Shown here piece by piece: positions 26,290-34,190 of a DNA stretch of 64,000 bases. Source of the DNA: Actinomycetota bacterium (GTDB lineage: Bacteria > Actinomycetota > Actinomycetes > Nanopelagicales > Nanopelagicaceae); assembly GCA_009698615.1 (NCBI GenBank), contig WLPU01000006.1, forward strand, positions 1 to 64,000, read 5' to 3'. The notes beneath the pieces are model-generated. The model made no database searches. It was not told where the DNA came from and worked only from the letters and a program-made list of their open reading frames with translations. Position 1 is the first letter of the stretch, and each line of letters begins with the position of its first letter. A program made the position numbers and the translations under genes.

Positions 26290-26323
26290 AGTTCTGGCGG
26301 AGTCTTTCGACTCCGCCAGAACT
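26290..26323 (-). other. GNRA-capped hairpin between binding-protein and permease genes
   Basis: Arms 26290-26304 and 26309-26323 are perfectly complementary (15 bp). In the minus-strand RNA the loop is GAAA, a GNRA tetraloop; on the plus strand it would be UUUC. There is no U-tract after it. It follows the binding-protein gene by 36 bp and precedes the permease gene. The likely role is to shield the 3' end of the binding-protein message from exonucleases, or to dampen read-through, so that more binding protein than permease is made. Confidence 0.8.
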
Positions 26324-26358
26324 CTTAGTGCAATTTATTACAAGTTGATCAGGGTTAC

Positions 26359-27633
26359 TTATGCCTTGCTTGCAGCTAGGGCAGCAACGAGGCTCGCGAT
26401 GAGACCTGTCTTGTCCTTAGCTCCGCCGGTGTAGAACTTACCGACAGCAGAGTCATATGCAGCCATTCCAGCGTTGTTGTAGTTAACGCCGTGAACTGTT
26501 GATCCAACAAGTACGTCAGTCTTCCATTCCTTCATTGCGGCCTGGAGGTATGAGTCGTACTTCTTTGCATCAGAGTCAGTGCGAACTGCAATTGAACCCT
26601 TCAATGGGTTGAATGAGTCTTGTCCAGCCAAAGATCCACAGACCTTCAACCAGGCAATACCTGCATCGCGGTTAACTGCACCCTTTGGAAGTGTGAACGA
26701 GTCAGATAGCCACATGTAAACAGGGCCAGCATCAACGTTATTTGGAGCTGGTGCCCATGTGTAGTCAGTCTCTAGCTTGAGACCGTCTGATTGCCACTGA
26801 GATGAAGCCCAGTCACCCATGATAAAGAATCCAGCTTTTCCGCCAGTTACAAGCTTGCCAGCATCTGGCCAGTCAAGTGACTTGCTTGAGTTACCGTAAG
26901 CAAGAATCTTTGCCATGTAGTCAACGGCCTTCTTAACATCTGGTCCGCGCCATGATGTCTTTCCGGTCCATAGACCGTTGTACTTAGCAGATCCCATGGA
27001 TCCAAGAAGAACAACATCGAATAGGTGAGCAATTGCCCAGTCGCCGTTACCAGCTAGTGCAATACCGTCGATACCGACAGCCTTGAACTTTGCCATATCG
27101 ACAAGCATTTCATCAAGAGTCTTTGGAGCAGCTGTAATTCCAGCCTTCTTGGCTGCAGCTGGATTCCACCAGAGAACGTTTGCACGGTGGATGTTTACTG
27201 GAACAGAATAAATCTTTCCGCCAGTTGTAAGTTGCTTAACAAGACCAGCTGGGAAAATCTTGTTCCAGCCCTCTGACTTGTAAAGGAATGTAAGGTCTTC
27301 TACTTGGCCAGCCTTGACGTAGCCAGAAAGTTCTTGACCAGCATGTGCCTGGAAAGTATCAGGTGGGTTACCTGCGGCCATACGTGAAACAAGAACACCC
27401 TTTGCGTTAACGCCAGCTGCACCAGCAACTGTTGCGTTGACGAATGGTGTATTTGGGTTGGCTTTTACGAAAACATCTGTCATGCCCTTAAGACCTGCAG
27501 CTTCTCCGCCTGATGCCCACCATGTGAAGATTTCTAGTTGCTTATTTGTTGCTGCTTGGCTTGCTGGCATCACTGTTGCAACAACTGCAACAGCGGTAAC
27601 CACAGCGGCCATGCGTAGTTTGTTTAAACGCAT
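26359..27633 (-). CDS. ABC sugar-binding protein (CUT1), second system
   Basis: A 424-residue extracellular solute-binding protein with an N-terminal signal (MRLNKLRMAAVVTAVAVV, MPASQAA) and no convincing lipobox. The mature part has the usual first strand KQLEIFTWWASGGE, the hinge region and many tryptophans in the ligand cleft (FIMGDWASSQWQ, YTWAPAP, YMWLSDS). It is the first gene of the eight-gene operon reaching to 20423. The codon choice is strongly GTT/GCA/CTT-like and even, as expected for a highly expressed binding protein. Confidence 0.92.
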   Translation of the reverse strand: MRLNKLRMAAVVTAVAVVATVMPASQAATNKQLEIFTWWASGGEAAGLKGMTDVFVKANPNTPFVNATVAGAAGVNAKGVLVSRMAAGNPPDTFQAHAGQELSGYVKAGQVEDLTFLYKSEGWNKIFPAGLVKQLTTGGKIYSVPVNIHRANVLWWNPAAAKKAGITAAPKTLDEMLVDMAKFKAVGIDGIALAGNGDWAIAHLFDVVLLGSMGSAKYNGLWTGKTSWRGPDVKKAVDYMAKILAYGNSSKSLDWPDAGKLVTGGKAGFFIMGDWASSQWQSDGLKLETDYTWAPAPNNVDAGPVYMWLSDSFTLPKGAVNRDAGIAWLKVCGSLAGQDSFNPLKGSIAVRTDSDAKKYDSYLQAAMKEWKTDVLVGSTVHGVNYNNAGMAAYDSAVGKFYTGGAKDKTGLIASLVAALAASKA

Positions 27634-27664
27634 TCGTAGTCCGTTTCTCTGCGAGGGTAATGTG

Positions 27665-27681
27665 GTGTAGCGGTACTACAC
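27665..27681. promoter_or_regulatory. Inverted repeat upstream of the second CUT1 operon
   Basis: GTGTAG-CGGTA-CTACAC, perfect 6-bp arms with a 5-bp spacer, 32-48 bp before the binding-protein start. It could be a repressor site or a small leader hairpin. No regulator gene for it is identified in this operon. Confidence 0.4.
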
Positions 27682-27739
27682 GGAGGGAATCCTCGTCTGA
27701 GCCCTATGCGGTGTCAACAAATGGCACGCTCAACGCGCA

Positions 27740-27754
27740 TAACGATCTCCGTTA
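27740..27754. promoter_or_regulatory. Inverted repeat in the divergent promoter region
   Basis: TAACG-ATCTC-CGTTA, 5-bp arms, 5-bp spacer, in the intergenic region shared by the second CUT1 operon (minus) and the uronate operon (plus). It resembles the size of GntR/LacI-type operators only in general form. Confidence 0.3.
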
Positions 27755-27786
27755 CATTCGATATGCATCTGGCACGATTTATGGTC

Positions 27787-27832
27787 GATTTTGGGCCATA
27801 TTGGGGCCCATATTGGGCCCATATTGGGCTTT
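27787..27832 (+). repeat. Tandem GGGCCC-containing repeats before the uronate operon
   Basis: About four imperfect direct copies of an 11-base unit (TTGGGCCCATA), some with an extra or missing base. Each full unit has a self-complementary GGGCCC core. The array lies about 34-79 bp upstream of the predicted leaderless start at 27866, where a regulator would bind. It has no coding role that can be supported. Confidence 0.75.
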
Positions 27833-27853
27833 GAGAATGGTGGCTCATGCCCC

Positions 27854-27859
27854 TAGCGT
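27854..27859 (+). promoter_or_regulatory. -10 element of the uronate operon
   Basis: TAGCGT, then six bases and ATG 27866; predicted leaderless mRNA starting the operon of four genes. The repeats just upstream are well placed to control it. Confidence 0.5.
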
Positions 27860-27865
27860 GAGCCT

Positions 27866-28516
27866 ATGAATCTTGACCTGCCGCACCTTCGAGAAATCTT
27901 CTCCTCCGCCCTAGCCTCAGATTGCCTTGACCACTTGGGATATAGAAATCAAGTATTAGGCGCAGATATAGAGATGGTCTCTGGTGATGGCCTCATGATG
28001 GGGTACGCGTTTCCAGTTGAACTCCAAGTGGTTGAAGTGGCACCCGAAGTTCCATATATCGGTCTATTAGCAGCACTGGATGCTGTTGGAAAAGACCAGG
28101 TGTACATCTCCCCTACCAAACGCCACGGTGTTGGCTCATTGTGGGGCGAACTCCTTTCCACTGCCTGTGCATTTAAGGGTGTTGCTGGAACGCTGACCGA
28201 TGGCCCAGTGCGCGATATCACTCGTACGCGCGCTATGGGATTTAAAGTATTTAGTACGGGAACAAGTCCGTTAGATATAAATAGTAGATACGAAGTAATT
28301 GCTCACAATGTTCCTGGCGTCATTGACGGTGTCACTATTAATCCCGGAGACCTCATTGTCGCTGACATCGACGGAGTAGTGGTTGTACCGGTCAAGGCAA
28401 TCAGTGATGTCGTCACTCGCGTTGAAGAAAAAGATGCCGGTGAAAATTTATTCAGGAAGGCTGTTAAGGAAGGTATGAGCCCAAGCGCCGCTTTTGCAAA
28501 GTACGGAGTGCTTTGA
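27866..28516 (+). CDS. RraA-like / HMG-aldolase family protein
   Basis: A 216-residue protein of the RraA-like fold (HMG/CHA aldolase and relatives). Seen: DCLDHLG near the N-terminus, the substrate/metal region KRHGVGSLWGELL and GTLTDGPVRD, with the Arg-Asp pair typical of pyruvate-forming aldolases, then PLDINSRYEV and IVADIDGVVVVP. Members cleave 4-hydroxy-4-methyl-2-oxo acids or act in sugar-acid pathways. It opens the operon RraA-like - hydrolase - uronate isomerase - reductase. The last step of the fucose route, or decarboxylation of an oxo acid, are possible roles but unproven. Confidence 0.82.
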   Translation: MNLDLPHLREIFSSALASDCLDHLGYRNQVLGADIEMVSGDGLMMGYAFPVELQVVEVAPEVPYIGLLAALDAVGKDQVYISPTKRHGVGSLWGELLSTACAFKGVAGTLTDGPVRDITRTRAMGFKVFSTGTSPLDINSRYEVIAHNVPGVIDGVTINPGDLIVADIDGVVVVPVKAISDVVTRVEEKDAGENLFRKAVKEGMSPSAAFAKYGVL

Positions 28517-29559
28517 TGGATTTAGGTCCATTTAAAGATCTGCCATCAGTCCTTAATTTTGCTCCGCCTCCACTTCCACAAATTGATGGCGCAGGACTCA
28601 TTAGACTTTTTGGGAGCCTTCCGCAATTTCCAAGCGACTTCGAAATTTCACGTGGGAAAAGTTGGAACTATGACGGAGTAACAATTTCTGAAATTAGTTG
28701 GTCAACTGGATGGGGACCACGCACCGAAGCACTGCTCTTGATACCCGAAGGCGTTGCAACCCCACTGCCTGGTGTGCTATTCCTGCACAGCCACGATGAC
28801 GTAAAAGAATTTGGAAAGGAAAAAGTTGTTGAAGGTGCGACACCTATGCCTGATCACCTGCAATGGCTCAGGCGTGACCACTACGGAAATCGCGCTCCAG
28901 CAAATGAATTAGCGAAAAAAGGTTTTGCAGTCCTTGCCTTTGATTGCTTCATGTGGGGATCTCGCCGCTTTCCTATGGAAAACATGCCGGATCGGCTGAG
29001 TGAAATTCTTGAAGGAATGGATTACGAAAGATTAGCCGTCATGCACGAATCCATGGCTCTTTCTAAATATCTCAGTCTCTTTGGCGCCACCCTTGCTGGT
29101 CTACTTAACTTTGATGACAGAGTTGCGCTAGCCGTGGCACAAAGCCTGCCAGAAATGTCTGCCTCGATTAGTGCGATTGGACTTTCGGGAGGCGGTTGCC
29201 GAGCCATTTATTTACATGCAACTTCTGCATCATTGCAAGCGACGGTTTCGATTGGCGCAATGGCCACTTTTGATTCAATGGTGGCCTCTCATGTAGCACC
29301 GCATTCATGGATGTTTTTCCCGCACGGAATTGCATCGCAAACCGATTGGCCAGGGGTTGCAATGATCGGAGCACCCAAGCCGCTCTACATACAATATTGC
29401 GGAAATGATCAACTCTTCACGCAAGCAGGGATGAACAAAGCGCACGATCACCTACTTGCGAACCACGCAAATTATCGTGGAGATTCATACCCTGTTAAAC
29501 ATTCCTTTACGGAGCAAATGCAAGAGGATGCGTTTAAGTGGATGAGCACTCATGCATAA
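28516..29559 (+). CDS. Alpha/beta hydrolase (dienelactone-hydrolase / abhydrolase-7 type)
   Basis: A 347-residue hydrolase. The nucleophile elbow is GLSGGG (about 210), the acid is probably the Asp in YCGNDQLF (about 295), and the His lies in PVKHSFTEQ near the C-terminus. LFLHSHDDVKEFGKE gives the oxyanion region. No signal peptide, so it is cytoplasmic. ATG 28516 shares one base with the stop of the preceding gene. In this operon it may remove an ester (acetyl or methyl) from a uronate before isomerisation; that is inference. Its own stop overlaps the isomerase start by 8 bp. Confidence 0.8.
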   Translation: MDLGPFKDLPSVLNFAPPPLPQIDGAGLIRLFGSLPQFPSDFEISRGKSWNYDGVTISEISWSTGWGPRTEALLLIPEGVATPLPGVLFLHSHDDVKEFGKEKVVEGATPMPDHLQWLRRDHYGNRAPANELAKKGFAVLAFDCFMWGSRRFPMENMPDRLSEILEGMDYERLAVMHESMALSKYLSLFGATLAGLLNFDDRVALAVAQSLPEMSASISAIGLSGGGCRAIYLHATSASLQATVSIGAMATFDSMVASHVAPHSWMFFPHGIASQTDWPGVAMIGAPKPLYIQYCGNDQLFTQAGMNKAHDHLLANHANYRGDSYPVKHSFTEQMQEDAFKWMSTHA

Positions 29560-30919
29560 GGATCGATATCTCGGCACCGATCCTCAATCTCTTCCACTTG
29601 CTCGCGAGCTTTATGACACCATGCGTGCATACCCAATTATTTCACCACATGGGCATGTAGACCCGCTGCTACTTCTCGAAAATAAACCGTTTACGAACCC
29701 GGTAGAACTATTGATCACTCCAGATCATTACCTCACGCGCATGCTGATGAGCCAAGGAATTGGCCTGGAACAACTTCAGGGCGATCCATTAGAGGCCTGG
29801 AAACTTTTTGCTGAAAACTGGAAGCTCTTTCGATCTACTCCTTCTCGGATCTGGATGCATGAAATCTTCTCCTCTCTTTTTGATATTTACGAACTCCTTA
29901 CTCCAGAAAGTGCAGAGCACATTTATCAGCGCATTAATGAACGTTTAACTGAGCCTGATTTCACGCCCCAAGCACTCTTTAAGAGATTTGATATTGAGGT
30001 ACTTGCAACCACTGATGCCACATCCCAGCCACTTGATACACATGCACAATTGGCGACGTTAGATCTTGGTGGTCGAGTGATTCCTACATTCAGACCAGAT
30101 GATGTGAGCGATCCTGAGAGAGCAGATTGGCGTAATTCCATCGATTCCCTCGCAGCTGCGACCGGTGAATCTTGCGATAGTTTCGCAGGGTTCCTAGAAG
30201 CTCTGCGGATTCGGCGAAAGTATTTTAAAGATCACGGCGCTACCGCAACTGATCACGGAGTGCTCAATCCGCAAACTCTCAATTTGGCGAAAAATGATAA
30301 GGAAAAACTCTTTAAACAACTTCTTAGCGGGCAAATAGCGCCGGAGGCAAGTGCGACATTTCGTGCTGTCATGCTCTTGGAACACGCACGCATGGCTTCC
30401 GATGATGGTTTGGTGATGCAACTGCATCCGGGTTCTTTACGAGATTATTCCTCAGGTATCGCAAGCCTCTACGGTAAAGATAAGGGATTTGATATTCCTG
30501 TCACCACAACATATGTACGCGAACTCCGAGCGCTGTTGGAGGAAGTTGGTTTTCATCCAAATTTCAGAATGGTTATTTTTACACTCGATGAAAGCGTTTA
30601 CTCTCGCGAATTGGCACCTCTTGCAGGTGCTTACCCGTCAATCAGACTTGGTCCACCGTGGTGGTTCCACGACAGCCTCAACGGGATGGAGCGCTGGCGA
30701 GATGCAATTACCGAAACAGCGGGTTTCTACAATACTGTCGGTTTCATCGACGACACACGTGCTTTTTGTTCTATTCCCGTTCGCCACGATGTCGCACGTA
30801 GGTTTGATGCTGGATATCTATCTCGCGAAGTTTCGCGCCATCGTCTCACTAAGGAAGAAGCCCTCGAAGTTGCAGGAGATATTGCATACAAACTCTCCAA
30901 AGATTTCTTCAACCTCTAA
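29552..30919 (+). CDS. uxaC: Uronate (glucuronate/galacturonate) isomerase
   Basis: A 455-residue amidohydrolase-superfamily isomerase. The metal site PHGHVDP is at about 33-39; other family features are FKRFDIEVLATTDATSQPL, LQLHPGSLRDYS-like MQLHPGSLRDYS, GPPWWFHDS, and DDTRAFCSIPVRHD near the end. It converts D-galacturonate to D-tagaturonate or D-glucuronate to D-fructuronate. Its stop overlaps the reductase start (TAATG), so the product is handed on. Length is close to the usual 465-475. Confidence 0.93.
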   Translation: MHKDRYLGTDPQSLPLARELYDTMRAYPIISPHGHVDPLLLLENKPFTNPVELLITPDHYLTRMLMSQGIGLEQLQGDPLEAWKLFAENWKLFRSTPSRIWMHEIFSSLFDIYELLTPESAEHIYQRINERLTEPDFTPQALFKRFDIEVLATTDATSQPLDTHAQLATLDLGGRVIPTFRPDDVSDPERADWRNSIDSLAAATGESCDSFAGFLEALRIRRKYFKDHGATATDHGVLNPQTLNLAKNDKEKLFKQLLSGQIAPEASATFRAVMLLEHARMASDDGLVMQLHPGSLRDYSSGIASLYGKDKGFDIPVTTTYVRELRALLEEVGFHPNFRMVIFTLDESVYSRELAPLAGAYPSIRLGPPWWFHDSLNGMERWRDAITETAGFYNTVGFIDDTRAFCSIPVRHDVARRFDAGYLSREVSRHRLTKEEALEVAGDIAYKLSKDFFNL

Positions 30920-32298
30920 TGTCAAAACTCGCTCGCGCAAACTATTTGAACTACAGCGCTGTAAACCCTCCTCAGTACTCCATGGATCAGGTAAAAATTG
31001 GCGTGTTACACATGGGATTAGGAGCATTTCATCGTGCTCACCAAGCGGTTTTCTTTGACCGCCTTTTGCGCAGCGGCAATCTCAATTACGGAATTTGTGG
31101 GGTGTCGCAAAGGAGTAGCACGGTTGCAGATTCAATGAACGCCCAGGATTGTCTTTACACGGTGAACGCCCAGGACGGGCAAGCAAACACGCCAACGATA
31201 ATCGGTGCGCTGCGTGAAGCACGATATTTTCCGCGAGATCTCGAACGGATATTAGAAATCGCGCGATCCCCTGATTTGAAAATGATTACCCTCACCGTGA
31301 GCGAGAAGGCCTATCGCAGCGATGATGCTTCTCAACTTCCGCAGCGCCTAGTTACTATCTTGCGGGCTCGTTATGAATCGGGACTACCAGGGATCGCCGT
31401 GATCTCTTGTGACAATCTCCCTAGTAACGGCGCTTTCACTCGCAAAATAATTCTGGATGTAATAACTGAAAAGAGCAGTGGCTTCTTTGAGTGGGTAAAT
31501 ACTCAGATTCGTTTTCCAAACTCTATGGTCGACCGCATCGTTCCTGCCATCACTTCCAAATCTATTGATGACTTTGAGCAACGTTATGGCTATAGGGATG
31601 ACTCGCTTATTTCAACTGAGCCTTACAACGAATGGGTGATTGAAGATGATGCACTCTCTCAAGATCTGACCCCTGCCGGAATTAGATTTGTCCCCCGCGT
31701 GGCACCATATGAATTAACTAAGATCAGATTATTTAATGGAAATCATTCAACTCTTGCCTACATCAGCCAACTGTGCGGCATCGAGTATGTCCATGAGGCA
31801 ATCATCGATTCAGCGATTGCGCCCTTCGTTAGTCGTTTGCAAGAAGAAGAACTTGGACTTTCGTTCAAGCCCCCGCACGATATTGCCCTCAAGGAATACG
31901 CCCGCACTGTGCGAAAACGTGTAAGCAATCCGACTCTTCTGCACCGAGCTGAGCAAATTGCTATGGATGGATCACAAAAATTGCCACAAAGGCTTTTTTC
32001 TCCAGCAAACGACTTGTTGCAACTAGGACTTCCCACTCAGCGGATTTCCATGGCGATTGCTGCCTGGGTGCACTTTCTTGCAACCAAGGATCAAGTAAAT
32101 GATCCATTAGCTGACCAATTGCAACCCCTTGCTCGACTGAGCGAGCCAATGAGTGCGGTCAGCCAGACGTTGGGATTTGCTCAACTTGCAACGAAAGTTA
32201 ATCCGGCGCTTTTCCCAATGATTGCTGCATGGCTTGAAAAACTACGCTCGACGCCGATCAAAGAAGTCTTAATAGAACTAGAGCGTGGATCCGTATAA
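30919..32298 (+). CDS. Tagaturonate/fructuronate reductase (long-chain mannitol dehydrogenase family)
   Basis: A 459-residue long-chain polyol dehydrogenase. The N-terminal nucleotide-binding region is HMGLGAFHRAHQAV, and the catalytic set KIRLFNGNHS has Lys, Asn and His in the spacing known for this family. It reduces a keto-uronate to an aldonate with NADH. UxuB (to mannonate) and UxaB (to altronate) both belong here and the exact product cannot be assigned from motifs. Because an altronate-dehydratase-like set follows and no mannonate dehydratase is seen, altronate is the better guess. The 3' end overlaps the convergent gene by 21 bp. Confidence 0.87.
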   Translation: MSKLARANYLNYSAVNPPQYSMDQVKIGVLHMGLGAFHRAHQAVFFDRLLRSGNLNYGICGVSQRSSTVADSMNAQDCLYTVNAQDGQANTPTIIGALREARYFPRDLERILEIARSPDLKMITLTVSEKAYRSDDASQLPQRLVTILRARYESGLPGIAVISCDNLPSNGAFTRKIILDVITEKSSGFFEWVNTQIRFPNSMVDRIVPAITSKSIDDFEQRYGYRDDSLISTEPYNEWVIEDDALSQDLTPAGIRFVPRVAPYELTKIRLFNGNHSTLAYISQLCGIEYVHEAIIDSAIAPFVSRLQEEELGLSFKPPHDIALKEYARTVRKRVSNPTLLHRAEQIAMDGSQKLPQRLFSPANDLLQLGLPTQRISMAIAAWVHFLATKDQVNDPLADQLQPLARLSEPMSAVSQTLGFAQLATKVNPALFPMIAAWLEKLRSTPIKEVLIELERGSV

Positions 32299-33435
32299 AC
32301 GCGAGAGATTGAATTCGTGCTGCCCATTGATCTCGGCTTTTGTTAGCTCGCCATTTGCCACTCTAATGATTTCATCATAAATCAAAGCCCCCACTTCCTC
32401 TAACGTTTGGAGCCCATCAGCAATTGTTCCGGCGTTGAGATCAATGAGATCGGTTAATACATTTCCCATTTCGCTATTGGTCGCGACTTTAATTGTGGGA
32501 ATAACTGCAGATCCCGTTGGTGTTCCGCGCCCTGTTGTAAAAACTGTGATGTTTACACCGGCTGCTGCAAATCCCGAAAGTTGTTCTATGTCGTGCCCGG
32601 GCGTATCCATAAAGTAAAGGCCCGGAGTGGGAGCAACATCAGCAAATTCAAGAACTCCAGTAAATTGCGCGCTGCCGGCTTTTTTAGCCGCGCCTAAGGA
32701 TTTTTCCTCTAACGTAGAAAGTCCGCCCTCAATATTGCCTCGAGAAGGTTGCGCTCCACGAATGTCAATACCTTCGTAAGAGATTGACTTCTCATAGCGT
32801 GCAACCACATCAATGATTTGCTGTGCAACAGTGGGATTAATTGCTCGAGCTGCCAATAAATGTTCAGAGCCTAATATCTCCATGGTTTCCGCCAAAATTG
32901 ATGTTGCTCCCTGGGCTACCAGTTGATCACTGGCAATACCCAGCGCTGGATTGGCGGTGATGCCTGAATATGCATCAGATCCCCCACATTCAAGACCTAA
33001 AACAATCGCACTCATCGGCGCAATATCGCGTTTCTCTTTCACTGACTGTCCAACAAGCTTGGTGGCAATTTCGATAGCTCGGCTTCGTAAATTGCTCATG
33101 GAACCTTCGTGCTTCAGGGAAAGCACATGTAGTGGCACCGAACCTTGCGTGCGAGACCTCTCAACAATCTCATTTTCAATCTGCGTGCCAATCATCAACA
33201 CAATTGTTGCAAAATTATTAGGGTTATTTCCTATTCCAGATAAAACTTTAGAGATACGTTCAAAATCTGAATCCACTTCTCCAGCCCAGTCATGACTTAC
33301 CGCAACTGCGCCAGTGACAAGATCCTCGACTTCACGTGAAACATTGCTGAGGACTTGGTGGAGGGGCAGGAGCAAAACATGATTTCGAAACCCCCATCGC
33401 CCATCCGCGCGAGCAAATGCCCTCAGTTCTTTCAT
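32278..33435 (-). CDS. UxaA-family dehydratase large subunit, second-half motifs kept
   Basis: A 385-residue protein of the altronate/galactarate dehydratase C-terminal family, similar in length to stand-alone large subunits such as SuyB. It starts with RADGRWGFRNHVLLLP as usual. The first-half motifs are lost: where the family has HQxGC it has SHDWAGE (about 47-53), GxGCE is MIGTQIE (about 81-87), and QExGG is LKHEGS. The second half is normal: GLECGGSDAYSG (147-158), then TANPALG, MDTPGHD, FTTGRGTPTGSA and PTIKVATNSE. The start codon overlaps the stop of the 251-residue gene. The two together carry a complete motif set. Predicted role: dehydration of altronate to KDG as part of a heteromer. 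Confidence 0.82.
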   Translation of the reverse strand: MKELRAFARADGRWGFRNHVLLLPLHQVLSNVSREVEDLVTGAVAVSHDWAGEVDSDFERISKVLSGIGNNPNNFATIVLMIGTQIENEIVERSRTQGSVPLHVLSLKHEGSMSNLRSRAIEIATKLVGQSVKEKRDIAPMSAIVLGLECGGSDAYSGITANPALGIASDQLVAQGATSILAETMEILGSEHLLAARAINPTVAQQIIDVVARYEKSISYEGIDIRGAQPSRGNIEGGLSTLEEKSLGAAKKAGSAQFTGVLEFADVAPTPGLYFMDTPGHDIEQLSGFAAAGVNITVFTTGRGTPTGSAVIPTIKVATNSEMGNVLTDLIDLNAGTIADGLQTLEEVGALIYDEIIRVANGELTKAEINGQHEFNLSRLYGSTL

Positions 33436-34190
33436 TAGACGCTTCGAACCAGTCGAGGGGCAACAATCTCGCCAGAGGAATTCGCCTCACTTTTGGTTTG
33501 CTCACCGCGAGCAACTGTGGAGATCTTTGCTGCTATCTCTTGATGTGATGCGTCATGTGATAGGTCAAACTCTTGCGAAAATGCTAAGTGAAGTTCGCTG
33601 TCACTGGCGATGTTGATGACGGGAATCAGTGGAAAGCCAGTGGGTGGTTGCATGGAATCTGTAAATGAAACTATGAGGTGAACCTTCGCTGACATCAGAG
33701 CCGAGAAACCTTCTGAAGATTCGACAGTATGGAGGCCTTCGGCTTGCAAAAAAGCTACAAGTTCACCTGCATTACCTTGACTGGAAATTCCCACAACAAT
33801 TGGATCCTCAGCATGGCGAGGCTCTGGGAACCTACTTGCAAGTGAATTTGCCGCGACCACTCCTTTCGAAACCGCATCATCGACGCCTGCGCTTTCTTGA
33901 ATCACAAGGTATTTTGTTGCTGGATTTCTAGTAACAATCTTTTCAGCGAGTTCGTTTCCTTGGATGGTTTCACACCCAAGCGCGACCACTAACACTGAGG
34001 CAACATTGGGATGAGATGCCAAGTCAATAAAGAAATTATCAATCCCAGCTACATCGACCCCGATAATTGCGCAACCATGCTGGTGAGCAAAGGTGACTCC
34101 TCCAACTTCTTGTGCAATGCGACGAGAGACATGAGTCGAGCAAACGACGGATGGCAATATCAATTGATGGCTTCGAATGCCTGCTTTCAT
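33435..34190 (-). CDS. UxaA-family short paralogue, first-half motifs kept
   Basis: A 251-residue protein related to the same large-subunit domain but internally shortened. It begins GIRSHQLILPSVVCSTHVSR and keeps HQHGC (36-40), ALGCE (70-74) and QESAG (98-102), which the 385-residue partner has lost. It lacks the GLECGGSD...TANPA block of about 100 residues, and then resumes with a region matching the end of the family (FTDSMQPPTGFPLIPVINIA). It overlaps the SAF-domain gene by 4 bp and the large gene by 1 bp, so all three are coupled. It looks like a maintained subunit rather than a decaying gene: no frameshifts or stops, and conserved residues are exactly the missing ones. Confidence 0.8.
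   Translation of the reverse strand: MKAGIRSHQLILPSVVCSTHVSRRIAQEVGGVTFAHQHGCAIIGVDVAGIDNFFIDLASHPNVASVLVVALGCETIQGNELAEKIVTRNPATKYLVIQESAGVDDAVSKGVVAANSLASRFPEPRHAEDPIVVGISSQGNAGELVAFLQAEGLHTVESSEGFSALMSAKVHLIVSFTDSMQPPTGFPLIPVINIASDSELHLAFSQEFDLSHDASHQEIAAKISTVARGEQTKSEANSSGEIVAPRLVRSV

Noticed and set aside
27660-27869. Open frame of about 70 codons with a WAILGPILGPYWAL-like repeat
   Set aside because: The repeat in the protein is a by-product of the tandem GGGCCC DNA repeats; no ribosome site, no family resemblance, and it overlaps the promoter region.
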